Virus record (IMG/VR): IMGVR_UViG_3300037805_000644
Coordinates: 158,940-222,939 of that record
Origin: a virus
Length of the DNA: 64,000 bases
Direction: 5' to 3' (one strand)
Below are positions 1 to 7,269 of this stretch, piece by piece (positions within the stretch are counted from its first letter, which is position 1; the number at the start of each line of letters is the position of its first letter). Under the pieces are notes generated by a model, which had not been told where the DNA came from, made no database searches, and saw nothing but the letters and a program-made list of their open reading frames with translations. The position numbers and the translations under genes are program-made.

Positions 1-887
1 GCTCGGGCGAACGCCACGGCCAGATCGTGGGCCGCCTCCTGCTCAATGCAGTCGAAAGCCTGCTTGTCGATCTCGTACAGCCGGTACGTCGTGGCCCAGC
101 CGGCACCCAAGCCCCGGACGTTGATCGTCTCACTCGACCCAAGCACCTTCCGCCCACCGAGGCTCACAAACAGGACGTAGTCGGCATCGCCGATGCCCAC
201 CTCAACCGTAGGGCTCAGATCCCCAGCAAGGAGCTTCTGGGTGTCATAGAACGCCTGGTAGACCTGCTTGATGTTCTTGGCCTGGATGCAGGTGCCCGAG
301 AGCTGGTTGGCGATCCCGGCCAGGAGGTTGAAGTCCGCCCAGTCCCGGTAGGCAACCGTGTTGACGAACACGTTGGGGTGTGCCTTGAGGGTGTCCACCG
401 CTTCCTGGATGGCCCGGTTCTCTCGGCTCGGGGAGCGGTCGTTGGCGTACCCGTCCGAGTGCAGCGAGATGCAGGTGATCTCACTGTCGTCGATCATCGT
501 CTCAGCCTTGGCCAATCCCTGGCTGATGCAGGTGAGACCTCGTGTGCGGAGGTTACGGATCTCCTGAACCTGGGGAGAACCCACGCCCATGACCTGCTCA
601 ATGGGGGCACGCTCGAAGTGGACCTTGACATCCCCCATCGAACTGTACGTGACGAGGCTGACCACCAAGCCGGGGTTGTTGAACTCATCGAGGGTCAGCA
701 CCTTCTCGACGGTCGCCTTGAGGTCCTTGAGGTCGTAGTACATTGACCCCGACACGTCAAAGACGAAAATGTGGTGTGCCGGGGCTGAGACGGGGGTGCT
801 CCCTGCCTCGAACTTCTCGGACTCGACACGATAAAACTTGACCGGCTGGCCATTGAAATTGCGAAGTGCGAAACGGGTCTGGCTCAT
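1..887 (-). CDS. von Willebrand factor A domain protein (C-terminus cut by window edge)
   Basis: About 295 N-terminal residues are present; the rest lies beyond the left edge. After a short N-terminal segment comes a VWA domain with a MIDAS metal site: DVSGSM starts at residue 44 (D44, S46, S48), and later GLTCIS and the aspartate in HSDGYAND fit the remaining ligands. VWA domains hold partner proteins through a divalent metal; the partner here is unknown. The ATG is preceded by AGGGG eight bases upstream. The gene is divergent from the CCA-adding enzyme. I infer a soluble protein, because no signal peptide or membrane segment is seen. The domain call is firm; a role in tellurite-type or stress complexes, as for bacterial VWA proteins, would be speculation. 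Confidence 0.85.
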   Translation of the reverse strand, partial: MSQTRFALRNFNGQPVKFYRVESEKFEAGSTPVSAPAHHIFVFDVSGSMYYDLKDLKATVEKVLTLDEFNNPGLVVSLVTYSSMGDVKVHFERAPIEQVMGVGSPQVQEIRNLRTRGLTCISQGLAKAETMIDDSEITCISLHSDGYANDRSPSRENRAIQEAVDTLKAHPNVFVNTVAYRDWADFNLLAGIANQLSGTCIQAKNIKQVYQAFYDTQKLLAGDLSPTVEVGIGDADYVLFVSLGGRKVLGSSETINVRGLGAGWATTYRLYEIDKQAFDCIEQEAAHDLAVAFAR

Positions 888-948
888 CTGGTTTTCCCCT
901 CATGGATGCCCTTCTTTTACTCTGCTGAGGGTTGAGGAAACCCCTCAA

Positions 949-975
949 GGCTCAGAAAAAGGGTAACTCTGAGCC
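949..975. other. Hairpin in divergent intergenic region
   Basis: An 8-bp perfect inverted repeat (GGCTCAGA / TCTGAGCC, 11-base loop with five A) lies between the divergent VWA and CCA genes. It would be in the leader of the VWA transcript. It may be an attenuator or only a spacer hairpin. Confidence 0.4.
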
Positions 976-1013
976 CTTTCCTAGTAGATAAAACGAACAG
1001 CTTCGGAGACGAC

Positions 1014-2189
1014 ATGGGAAACCTCGAAAACCTGACCCTCATGCGGATGCTTGCCCAGGTCACCTCCGACCTTGGAGTCAGTGAGCACACCTATGTTGTG
1101 GGGGGTGCTGTCCGGGACTTTGCCCTGGAGCGCCCCATCAAAGACATCGACGTGGTCACAGACACCGTCAGCGGCGGAATGAGCAGTGAGCAACTGGCCA
1201 AGGCTCTGGCCTCCCTTTCCCCGGGATCCGGTCTGGTCACCAACAACTATGGGGTGGCCATCCTCACCCTGGGCCGTCGTGACTGGGAGGGGGTATCCCT
1301 CAAAGGGATGGTGGTCGAGATCGCCAACGCTCGCAAGGAGAGTTACGGGGGTCATGGGGGGAAAGGATACAAACCCCACATGGTGGAACCTGCCACCATC
1401 CTGGAGGATGTGGTCCGGCGTGAGTTCCGGTTCAACACCCTCCTGCTGCGAATGTCCGATCTCCGTGAGGGCCCCCAGAGGGCAAAGGTTCTTGACCTGA
1501 CCGGAGAGGGCCTGGGGGATCTGGCACGCGGAGAGATGATCTGCCCTGCGAACCCAAACAAGGTGTTCACCGATGATCCGACTCGGATGCTTCGGGCCAT
1601 CAAGTTCGGGATGCGCTTTGGGTTCACCCTTGGTGACCAGGAGTGCCGGGCCATCCGGGCCCATGCACACGCCCTGGCCAAGGTGCCTCAGAACGCAGTC
1701 GCCACGATCCTGATCGAGAACATCTTCAAGGTGGACACGAGCCGGGGTCTGGATTGGCTGTACCAGCTTGGTCTGGTGCCCGTCATCCAGGACATGCTGG
1801 AGGATGAGCCCAACTTCAAGACAACCCTGACCAACTGGGCACGGACCAATGTCGAGGACATGCTCTGCCTGGCCATTTACGGGGGGTTTCAGGTCACGGG
1901 GGGCTTACGACACCTCCTGGGGGGAGATCCCGTCGGCAAGTCCTCGGAGGGGCTGTACCGCCTCGAAAAAGCCCTTGCAATCTTTGAGGGGGATGCTGAG
2001 AAGGCCCTGGCCCTCGTCGAAGCCATCAAGCAGCCGGGGCGGGTGATGGACACCCGAGCCCTTGCCGCCCAGCGGGGGCTCAAGGGGGCGGGGATGCGGA
2101 TTCTGATGGTGGAGGCTCGGGAGCTTCTACTGGAGAACCCGAGCCTGGTGTTCGGCGGCCTCAATGAGGCAATGGGTCTCCAGGGGTAA
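1014..2189 (+). CDS. cca: CCA-adding enzyme / tRNA nucleotidyltransferase (class II poly(A) polymerase family)
   Basis: Adds or repairs the 3' CCA end of tRNAs using CTP and ATP without a nucleic-acid template. The nucleotidyltransferase head is clear: VVGGAVRD near residue 28, then DIDVVTD with the metal-binding aspartates D44 and D46. The usual RRDFTINAL motif is present in a divergent form, RREFRFNTLLL. A typical TRMLRAIKFGMRFGF neck motif follows, then a helical body; 391 residues is a normal length. GGAG seven bases before the ATG supports the start. It is one of only three plus-strand genes, and its 3' end overlaps the convergent small minus-strand gene by 29 bases. Phages with such an enzyme usually carry tRNAs lacking encoded CCA or repair cleaved host tRNAs; no tRNA gene is seen in this window. 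Confidence 0.9.
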   Translation: MGNLENLTLMRMLAQVTSDLGVSEHTYVVGGAVRDFALERPIKDIDVVTDTVSGGMSSEQLAKALASLSPGSGLVTNNYGVAILTLGRRDWEGVSLKGMVVEIANARKESYGGHGGKGYKPHMVEPATILEDVVRREFRFNTLLLRMSDLREGPQRAKVLDLTGEGLGDLARGEMICPANPNKVFTDDPTRMLRAIKFGMRFGFTLGDQECRAIRAHAHALAKVPQNAVATILIENIFKVDTSRGLDWLYQLGLVPVIQDMLEDEPNFKTTLTNWARTNVEDMLCLAIYGGFQVTGGLRHLLGGDPVGKSSEGLYRLEKALAIFEGDAEKALALVEAIKQPGRVMDTRALAAQRGLKGAGMRILMVEARELLLENPSLVFGGLNEAMGLQG

Positions 2190-2334
2190 CCTCCCGGGGT
2201 TGGTCTGCACGTAAGGTGGTGATCTCGGCTTCCAGCCGAGCCGTCCTGATGCGGAGCCCTGAGATGGTCCCGTACTGTGCCTGGATCTTCTCCAATTGAG
2301 CGATCCGGCCCTTCATTTCTTTTTCAGTCATCAT
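2161..2334 (-). CDS. Small predicted coiled-coil protein
   Basis: 57 residues starting MMTEKEMKGRIAQLEK, with leucine and isoleucine spacing that suggests one amphipathic helix or short coiled coil, then a polar tail. The start overlaps the end of the upstream 79-residue gene, which supports translational coupling and the choice of this internal ATG over a longer upstream extension of poor composition. No family is recognised. It overlaps the 3' end of the convergent CCA enzyme gene. It may be an accessory subunit of a neighbour, but that is a guess. Confidence 0.55.
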   Translation of the reverse strand: MMTEKEMKGRIAQLEKIQAQYGTISGLRIRTARLEAEITTLRADQPREVTPGDPLPH

Positions 2335-2563
2335 CACCAGCACTCCCCGGAAGGTCTCCACTGAAAGCAGTGCAGTGGGGGTTCTCGCCCTTGCTGCCCT
2401 GCACCCACTCCCGGGGGTACTCGGGCTCGTGGATCTCATGAAGCATGGCACGCAGCATGATGCCACACCCCTCCTCCGGGTCGTCCTTGGCGCAACGGTC
2501 GCACCATCTCCCCTCGAAAATCATCCCCTCAGATCCATTGCTCGGTCGGTATGGCTTGGTCAT
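2324..2563 (-). CDS. Small cysteine-containing phage protein
   Basis: 79 residues with CDRC near residue 22, a further Cys at EEGCGI and PHCTAF near the C-terminus, so four cysteines that could bind zinc. The layout (N-terminal GSEGMIF, CxxC, a GC segment, a YPREW motif, then xxCTAF) resembles small zinc-binding proteins that recur in actinobacterial and environmental phages; this is remembered family resemblance, not a search. The start overlaps the stop of the dCMP deaminase gene by four bases (ATGA). Function unknown. Confidence 0.7.
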   Translation of the reverse strand: MTKPYRPSNGSEGMIFEGRWCDRCAKDDPEEGCGIMLRAMLHEIHEPEYPREWVQGSKGENPHCTAFSGDLPGSAGDDD

Positions 2564-3252
2564 GCTTTAATCCTTGGATCCTTGGGGCCGTCCACACGCA
2601 GGACCTCCACCCCGTTTTTCTCTAGGTACTCGATGCCGTTCTCTCCGGCATAGCCACCCTCGATGATGTAAACTCGCTGGATGCCCGAGTGGTGGATGAG
2701 CTTACTGCACATCCGGCAGGGCTCCCCAGTGCAGATGAGCCACGCCCCTTCGGTGGCCACCCCACCAGCCGCTGCGTTGCAGACCACGTTCATCTCAGCA
2801 TGGTGGCAGCCCACCTCCATACAGGTCCCCGACTTGACCCCGGGATATTTCACCAAAAGGGCAGCGGCATACTGATGGGCCTCAGCCTTTCCATCCGGCC
2901 GGGGGACTTCCTTACCCCCTGAGTGCAAGGTCGGGTAAACTTTTGGGAACGTCTTCTCGACCTCCCCCTTGACCCGGACCAGGTAACTGTCCTCCCGGCG
3001 AACAGGGATGCGGAGGGGAGGCAAACCCTCGGTGATCTCGATGTCCTCTCGCTTGAGCCCGTCCCGCTCACAGAAAGATCCGCCGCAAAGGGTGCCCTCT
3101 GCTCCCCGGGGGCCTCCGTTGTACCCGTCCATCAGGACGACGTTCCGCTTGGGGTCCAGGAGCATGGCCCCGAACTTGCGGCGGGGGCAGTTGCTGGCAT
3201 TCGAGAGGGACAGGCACTGTTCGATGCGGATGGCAAGGTGCTTAGGCTTCAC
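2560..3252 (-). CDS. dCMP deaminase family protein
   Basis: Predicted to deaminate dCMP to dUMP, feeding thymidylate synthesis. The zinc site of the cytidine/deoxycytidylate deaminase fold is complete: HAEMN (H151, catalytic E153) and PCRMC (C179, C182). It is followed by the IQRVYIIEGGY strand and the C-terminal LEKNGVEV segment usual for this family. At 230 residues it is longer than the common 150-180, because about 60-80 residues are inserted between the first strands (GGPRGAEGTLCGG) and the HAE motif; insertions there are seen in T4-type enzymes, where they help regulation and zinc binding. It sits in a four-gene overlapping string with DUF4326 and MazG, so a nucleotide-pool role is coherent. 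Confidence 0.88.
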   Translation of the reverse strand: MKPKHLAIRIEQCLSLSNASNCPRRKFGAMLLDPKRNVVLMDGYNGGPRGAEGTLCGGSFCERDGLKREDIEITEGLPPLRIPVRREDSYLVRVKGEVEKTFPKVYPTLHSGGKEVPRPDGKAEAHQYAAALLVKYPGVKSGTCMEVGCHHAEMNVVCNAAAGGVATEGAWLICTGEPCRMCSKLIHHSGIQRVYIIEGGYAGENGIEYLEKNGVEVLRVDGPKDPRIKA

Positions 3253-3608
3253 GAGAATAGCTCCTCAAGGGGGTTGGGCTCAGGGGGAGGGGCAGGGTTC
3301 AGCTCACCCGCCAAACGCTCCAGGATGGAGGCGTGGCAGGGTTTAGGGGCACAGAAGCACACCAGGTTCTTGCCGTGCAGCTCAGAAACCTTCTGGCGGT
3401 ACTCGGGGTCCTCCTCTAGCCTTTGCCGGGCCCAAACCTCAAAGCAGGCAAGGGTAGTCCCCTTGCCCAAGTGGACTTCACCGCAGATCTGGCAGGTCTG
3501 GCTCCGCCGCACGGGGTTCCCGAAGTATCCGTCCACACCCCGCCCTGGGCGTCCGACATACACGTCATCGGGCCGGAGCCCCCTGCGGTGTAGGTTGAAC
3601 ACAGGCAT
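3249..3608 (-). CDS. DUF4326 domain protein
   Basis: 119 residues from the ATG that overlaps the stop of the MazG-like gene (TGATG). The DUF4326 pattern is visible: N-terminal VYVGRPG followed by GYFGNP, and C-terminal LVCFCAPKPCHASIL with the diagnostic cysteine/histidine cluster. An extra CQICG insertion in the middle may add a zinc knuckle. Members are common in large phages beside nucleotide metabolism genes; no activity has been firmly assigned to my knowledge. Its stop overlaps the deaminase start by four bases, pointing to coupled translation and possibly a joint role. Confidence 0.85.
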   Translation of the reverse strand: MPVFNLHRRGLRPDDVYVGRPGRGVDGYFGNPVRRSQTCQICGEVHLGKGTTLACFEVWARQRLEEDPEYRQKVSELHGKNLVCFCAPKPCHASILERLAGELNPAPPPEPNPLEELFS

Positions 3609-4330
3609 CAGTGCTCCTTGCGCACAAGGCCGGTGCAGGAGACCCTTTCGGACTCCGCCCACTCACGACAGGTTCGGGTGCGCTGCACATAATGGGGGGA
3701 TCCCGGTCCAGGAGCGGATAGCTCACTCAGAGCCACACAGGTCAGTGTCAGCTTGTCCTCAGGGGTAACCTCACTCCGATCATGGAGGAGCCCCACATTG
3801 CAGTAATAACCGGGCCGGGAGTCACAGTGCAGAAGGGGCACGAGATCTCCACCGTGGTGGATGAACCGGTCCACCGTTTCGCCCCGAAGCAATGCCGCCC
3901 TGTTGGGTTCTAGCCACCTTGAGGAGAGGCCCCCCAAGATGTTTTTCAGCTCGGCCTCACAAACACGGGGGCCTTCAAGGCCCTCAAACAGGGTCCCGCA
4001 ATCCCCACACACATACCGATCCACTTGTGCCTCCCCCTTGAAGGGGAAGCCCTCAAGGGAGGGCTGGGTCAGGAGGGCATCGCACTTCTTGTTGATGTGG
4101 TCGAAAACCTCGGCGAGATCGATATCGTGAGCACGGAGCATGGAGAGCAGGACGAAGAGAACGTCCCCCGCTTCGGATGCGGGGGACTCATCCCCCTTGC
4201 CCCGCAAAGCCTCGATGAACTCCGAGACCTCAAGGTGCAGGTAACAGCCGCCATTGTTCCAGGTCCGCTCCCACTCATGGAGGCGGCAGACCGCAATGGA
4301 CTTGTCAGCGAGATCGTTGATGTTGGGCAT
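3608..4330 (-). CDS. MazG-like nucleotide pyrophosphohydrolase with zinc-ribbon extension
   Basis: N-terminal 95 residues form an all-alpha NTP-pyrophosphohydrolase domain: LEVSEFIEALRG gives the metal-binding E-x-x-E helix and ASEAGDVLFVLLSML gives the second E/D helix. Such enzymes hydrolyse (d)NTPs to monophosphates; phage versions are thought to adjust nucleotide or ppGpp pools. The C-terminal 140 residues are unusual: a CGDCG cluster, a further Cys, and a polar tail with RTRTCREWA, not a standard MazG feature and possibly a second small zinc-binding module. It starts a coupled run MazG - DUF4326 - deaminase. Confidence is good for the N-terminal domain, low for the extension. Confidence 0.82.
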   Translation of the reverse strand: MPNINDLADKSIAVCRLHEWERTWNNGGCYLHLEVSEFIEALRGKGDESPASEAGDVLFVLLSMLRAHDIDLAEVFDHINKKCDALLTQPSLEGFPFKGEAQVDRYVCGDCGTLFEGLEGPRVCEAELKNILGGLSSRWLEPNRAALLRGETVDRFIHHGGDLVPLLHCDSRPGYYCNVGLLHDRSEVTPEDKLTLTCVALSELSAPGPGSPHYVQRTRTCREWAESERVSCTGLVRKEH

Positions 4331-4380
4331 GAAGCTCCCCCTTTGAGGGGATTACCCGGGCCGCTGAGACAGCGACCCCC

Positions 4381-4704
4381 TCAAGCCCTAGGGAAGCCCA
4401 AGGCTTCCCGCATCGAGATAACCTCCCGACCCACCAGCTCGGACATTGAGAGAACCCGGGTCGATTTGGAGGCCCCCTTGCTCAGGAGGGCGTGAACTAC
4501 CCCCGTGTTGATCTCCTCAACCTCGGTTCGGCTCAGGCGAGGGGTCCCGTCGGGGGTGGGCCAGGGCATCACCTCACGGAGGGTAGCATACAGGTCCCGG
4601 GACCGGTGGGCGGCTTCCTGGCGGGAAGCGACTTTGGCCCGGTAGCCTGCAACAGTGCCGACCAGGTAACTGTTCACCTGGGGGGTGGGTGTGGAGTTCT
4701 GCAT
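4381..4704 (-). CDS. Hypothetical protein, 107 residues
   Basis: Start chosen at the ATG with GAGGAG seven to nine bases upstream; the longer open frame upstream reads through a promoter-like region. The protein is polar, starts MQNSTPTPQVNSYLVG and is mostly predicted helix (ASRQEAAHRSRDLYATLREV, TEVEEINTGVVHALL). No recognised domain. It has its own candidate promoter box and lies between the nucleotide-metabolism string and the virion genes. Function unknown. Confidence 0.65.
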   Translation of the reverse strand: MQNSTPTPQVNSYLVGTVAGYRAKVASRQEAAHRSRDLYATLREVMPWPTPDGTPRLSRTEVEEINTGVVHALLSKGASKSTRVLSMSELVGREVISMREALGFPRA

Positions 4705-4723
4705 TGGGGTCTCTCCTCTAGGG

Positions 4724-4744
4724 TCTACCCGAGGAAAGATATAG
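4724..4744 (-). promoter_or_regulatory. Candidate late promoter (CTAT, 13 bases, TAGA)
   Basis: Minus-strand CTATAT box followed after exactly 13 bases by TAGA, 20 bases before the start codon of the 107-residue gene. The same arrangement recurs at three other intergenic gaps. Inferred promoter; no transcription data. Confidence 0.5.
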
Positions 4745-4783
4745 GCCGAATACCGGGGGGAGTTTCGATTGCCACCACCCTCC

Positions 4784-5680
4784 TTACAGGAACCCTCGGG
4801 GGGAGAGCACACCCCGGCCTACATGAGGGCCGAAAGCGGATCGAATGCCCATACCAAACTTAGGCTGCTGGAGACCCCGGATGAACTTGGTGGTCCGCAC
4901 CTTGGCTTCGGCCGCTTTGTCGAGCTGACCCTCAGCGTTCTGTTTCAGGCTCTCATACTTGCTCGATTTCTCGATGGAGAGGCTAACCCCTCCGATGGAG
5001 TAATCAAATTCGTCAGCCACCCAGTTGGCTGCCACCGCAAACATGGCGTGGACGATGGCCCCCCACAGAACTGCTGTCCTCCACGAGGGCTTCTGGTTTA
5101 CCAGGCGATCAATGGAGCAGAGGCTTTCTGTGCTTGGCGGAAGGCTGTTCCAGTAATCCAGAGCCGTCTCCAGATAGCACAACAACTCTGCATCCTCCCA
5201 GATCTGCCCAAACACCCTGTCGTAATTACCCACCCGCCCGGAGTGCTCCGGGGGTCGGAAATGGTAAAACTTGTCGGGGTTCTGATCTCGGAGGAGCACC
5301 CGCAACTTGCTGATCATCGCCCGTTCCGCCGAGCTGTACTGGATCTGAGTTGCCTCCTCATCCGCAGCCACCGTGAACTCCTGGGTGACCGTCTGCTGAG
5401 GGCTGTTGGCATACTGACGGAAAGTCCAACGGATGCGGTAGGTGCCACCTGTTGCCGCCGGCGGCACCATGAGGGCGGCCCAATACTCACCCATGCTTGG
5501 GTTCACCGGCATTCGGTTGGGGTCCCCGATCAGAACCTCCATCTCCGGCGGTCCGGCATCCACAAAATAGATGGCGTAAGTGATCTCGTAAGCGTTGACG
5601 GGACTCTCATTCGAGTCCACAAGGAACATGTTGAGATCCTTGCGGGCTGTGGTGTACCCGGGGAAAAACTGGGTGGCCAT
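4784..5680 (-). CDS. Probable virion structural or connector protein
   Basis: 298 residues with no enzyme motif. The N-terminal 115 residues look beta-rich (PGYTTARKDLNMFLVDSNE, then GTYRIRWTFRQYANSPQQTV) like an immunoglobulin-like or tail/neck beta domain. From about residue 120 the protein becomes helical (MISKLRVLLRDQNPDKFYHF; LETALDYWNSLPP; WGAIVHAMFAVAANWVADEF). The latter half, with a tryptophan-rich helix pair, resembles head-to-tail adaptor-like proteins of large myoviruses by general appearance only. It leads a string with the small DUF3467-like gene. I infer a virion role from context; the exact part is unknown. Confidence 0.6.
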   Translation of the reverse strand: MATQFFPGYTTARKDLNMFLVDSNESPVNAYEITYAIYFVDAGPPEMEVLIGDPNRMPVNPSMGEYWAALMVPPAATGGTYRIRWTFRQYANSPQQTVTQEFTVAADEEATQIQYSSAERAMISKLRVLLRDQNPDKFYHFRPPEHSGRVGNYDRVFGQIWEDAELLCYLETALDYWNSLPPSTESLCSIDRLVNQKPSWRTAVLWGAIVHAMFAVAANWVADEFDYSIGGVSLSIEKSSKYESLKQNAEGQLDKAAEAKVRTTKFIRGLQQPKFGMGIRSAFGPHVGRGVLSPRGFL

Positions 5681-5683
5681 CGG

Positions 5684-5899
5684 TCAGACTCCTACGGTGG
5701 TGCAGCGGTCGATAAGGGAAGGGACAAACCCTCGGGCAACCCGGATACGGGCCTGGACTTGTGCCTGGGCACCGGCCACCTCCACAAAATCAAGCAAGAA
5801 ATCTGGGCCGTCAGGGAGCACACGGAAAGCGTTGGCCTCGACTGTCTGAACAGCCACACCCTCAACCACCTCCACCTCTACATCAACTCGTCCCGGCAT
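5684..5899 (-). CDS. Small DUF3467-like protein (paralogue of 14889-15149)
   Basis: 71 residues, one beta-rich domain with ANAFRVLPDGPDFLLDF followed by QARIRVARGFVPSLI. The same segments appear in the gene at 14889-15149 (ANAFRVLDGDLP, LVVARVRVSPKLLP), so the two are paralogues. The pattern, in which an alternating strand ends in a conserved R-[IV]-x-[VL]-x-P box, fits the DUF3467 family of short bacterial and phage proteins with no known activity. Its stop lies a few bases before the start of the 298-residue structural gene. Confidence 0.7.
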   Translation of the reverse strand: MPGRVDVEVEVVEGVAVQTVEANAFRVLPDGPDFLLDFVEVAGAQAQVQARIRVARGFVPSLIDRCTTVGV

Positions 5900-5907
5900 A
5901 GCCTGCC

Positions 5908-6162
5908 TTACATGTGGGTCATGGCCTTGAGCATCTGGATTTCCTGGGAGTACGCCAGGGGGGAGATCTTGACCTGCTCCCGACGGAACCAGACGTTTTT
6001 CAACTCTTTGACAGTTTCGGTGTACTCAAACAGGAATTCCTTGCGGTGCCTTTCACCCTCTTTGGGGACGCAATCCACAAAGGGCACATCCGCTACCTTG
6101 AGGAAAGCGGCAAAGTACAAGTCCGTTGTTCGGTAGCACTTGCTGTGATCAATCTCAGGCAT
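5908..6162 (-). CDS. DUF5659-like small protein
   Basis: 84 residues from the ATG that has GGAG nine bases upstream. YRTTDLYFAAFLKVADVPFVDC at the N-terminus matches the YxTxDLYLAAFL start typical of DUF5659 phage proteins, followed by a basic patch (KEGERHRKEFLFEYTET) and a helical end. No activity is known for the family. First gene after the terminator at 6238-6276 and after a candidate promoter, so it probably opens a short transcription unit running to 4381. Confidence 0.7.
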   Translation of the reverse strand: MPEIDHSKCYRTTDLYFAAFLKVADVPFVDCVPKEGERHRKEFLFEYTETVKELKNVWFRREQVKISPLAYSQEIQMLKAMTHM

Positions 6163-6196
6163 TGTTCTCTCCATCTGCTCCAGCCCTTGAGGGCGG

Positions 6197-6218
6197 TCTA
6201 CTACAGGCGAGCCTATAG
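6197..6218 (-). promoter_or_regulatory. Candidate late promoter, 14-base spacing variant
   Basis: Minus-strand CTATAG box with TAGA 14 bases downstream, about 35 bases before the start of the DUF5659-like gene and just after a terminator. Same family as the 4724 box. Confidence 0.45.
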
Positions 6219-6237
6219 CCAGTCCACCATACCAACG

Positions 6238-6276
6238 AAAAAGCCCTACCGGCCGAGAGGGGCTGATAGGGCTTTT
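6238..6276. terminator. Bidirectional rho-independent terminator
   Basis: AAAAGCCCTA / TAGGGCTTTT inverted repeat with a 17-19 base loop, A-tract on one side and T-tract on the other. On the minus strand it closes the transcript of the three paralogous virion genes. Confidence 0.8.
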
Positions 6277-6297
6277 CAGAGGGTTGAGGGCTGGGGG

Positions 6298-7257
6298 TCA
6301 GTCGATGCGGATGCCCGCCTGGTCAAAGACCGTGCAGAGGGGGGCGATCCCGTTTGCCGGGATGACCACGTTGTCAAACGGGTTCTGAGCAAAGGGCCGG
6401 GCGGCGGTCGGCGTCATGCCCACACGAGAGAAGTTCGGGTTGAGCACCGCAACGCCTGTGGGGGCTGCGAACGCCGCCAGGACGCCTGCCTTGGCAGAGA
6501 GCCTAAGCGCCCCATTCGGCACCAGGCCAGGAACGGCACGGAAACCGACCTCAGCGGTGGCCAGGAAGCCACCCTGAGCATACACAGGGAACGCCAATTG
6601 GTTGCCCGTGACTCGGGTGTTGCGGTCCGTCAGACTCAGGAACGCGCCTGCCTGGTCTGCGACACAGGTGTTCTCTCGGGTTCGGTAAACCTCACCAGAG
6701 AGAATGCGGATGATGTCCTCGACCGAGCCGAACGAGTCGGAGGTCGCCCCCGCACCATCAAGGTCAGTCCCTGCACCCGCATGGGCAACCAAGAACCCGT
6801 TGATGTCGGCGAGGGCAAGGTTGTTGCTGCCGCCGGGGATGAGGTTTTGGGGATCAGCTCGGGCCGCGATGGAGTTGAACATCAGGTTCAGCTCCGCCTG
6901 GTTGAGGGTGTCATCATTGACGCCGGGGTTAACGTGTACCCGCTCTCGCAGGTACGCCTTGAGCCCGAAATCGGTGGCCTGGGTCAGCAGGGTCTCGTTG
7001 CCGCCGGGGGCGATAACGTCCGCCGCTGCGGTTGCAGCGATGGTGATCCTGTTGGGTGAGCCGCTGACCAGACCCTCAGCAGCATTCACCACCTGGTCAT
7101 CGGCCTGAGCATTGAACGAGTGGTGGAGGTAATGGGACTGACCCACACCGTCCAGGACACTGCTCTTCTGCGACCCGTTGGGCTTGAGGTCATAGACGTA
7201 CAAGCCCATCCCCGCCAAGTCGTCACGCAGAGGAACCATGTAAGCTCGATTGGCCAT
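6298..7257 (-). CDS. Virion protein, tandem paralogue 3 of 3
   Basis: 319 residues, last of three tandem related genes. Shared features: N-terminal short strand and acidic turn (AYMVPLRDDLAGMGLYVYDL), then a PNGSQ segment, a GQSHYLHH motif, the central helix SVEDIIRILSGEVYR, and a C-terminal strand ending VFDQAGIRID. Rich in small residues (A, G, T, N, V), as in capsid decoration or fibre proteins. AGGAG before the start and a terminator 20 bases after the stop suggest high expression. I infer a virion surface or fibre protein from composition, tandem duplication and position; no named family recognised. Confidence 0.65.
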   Translation of the reverse strand: MANRAYMVPLRDDLAGMGLYVYDLKPNGSQKSSVLDGVGQSHYLHHSFNAQADDQVVNAAEGLVSGSPNRITIAATAAADVIAPGGNETLLTQATDFGLKAYLRERVHVNPGVNDDTLNQAELNLMFNSIAARADPQNLIPGGSNNLALADINGFLVAHAGAGTDLDGAGATSDSFGSVEDIIRILSGEVYRTRENTCVADQAGAFLSLTDRNTRVTGNQLAFPVYAQGGFLATAEVGFRAVPGLVPNGALRLSAKAGVLAAFAAPTGVAVLNPNFSRVGMTPTAARPFAQNPFDNVVIPANGIAPLCTVFDQAGIRID

Positions 7258-7269
7258 TGACCTCTCCTA

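Noticed and set aside
27-746. Plus-strand open frame over the left edge
   Set aside because: The minus strand codes a clear VWA domain with MIDAS residues.
4769-6136. Plus-strand open frame of 455 residues
   Set aside because: Antisense to the 298-residue structural gene and two small genes that have proper ribosome sites and family resemblance; its protein is rich in His/Pro/Gly like other shadows.
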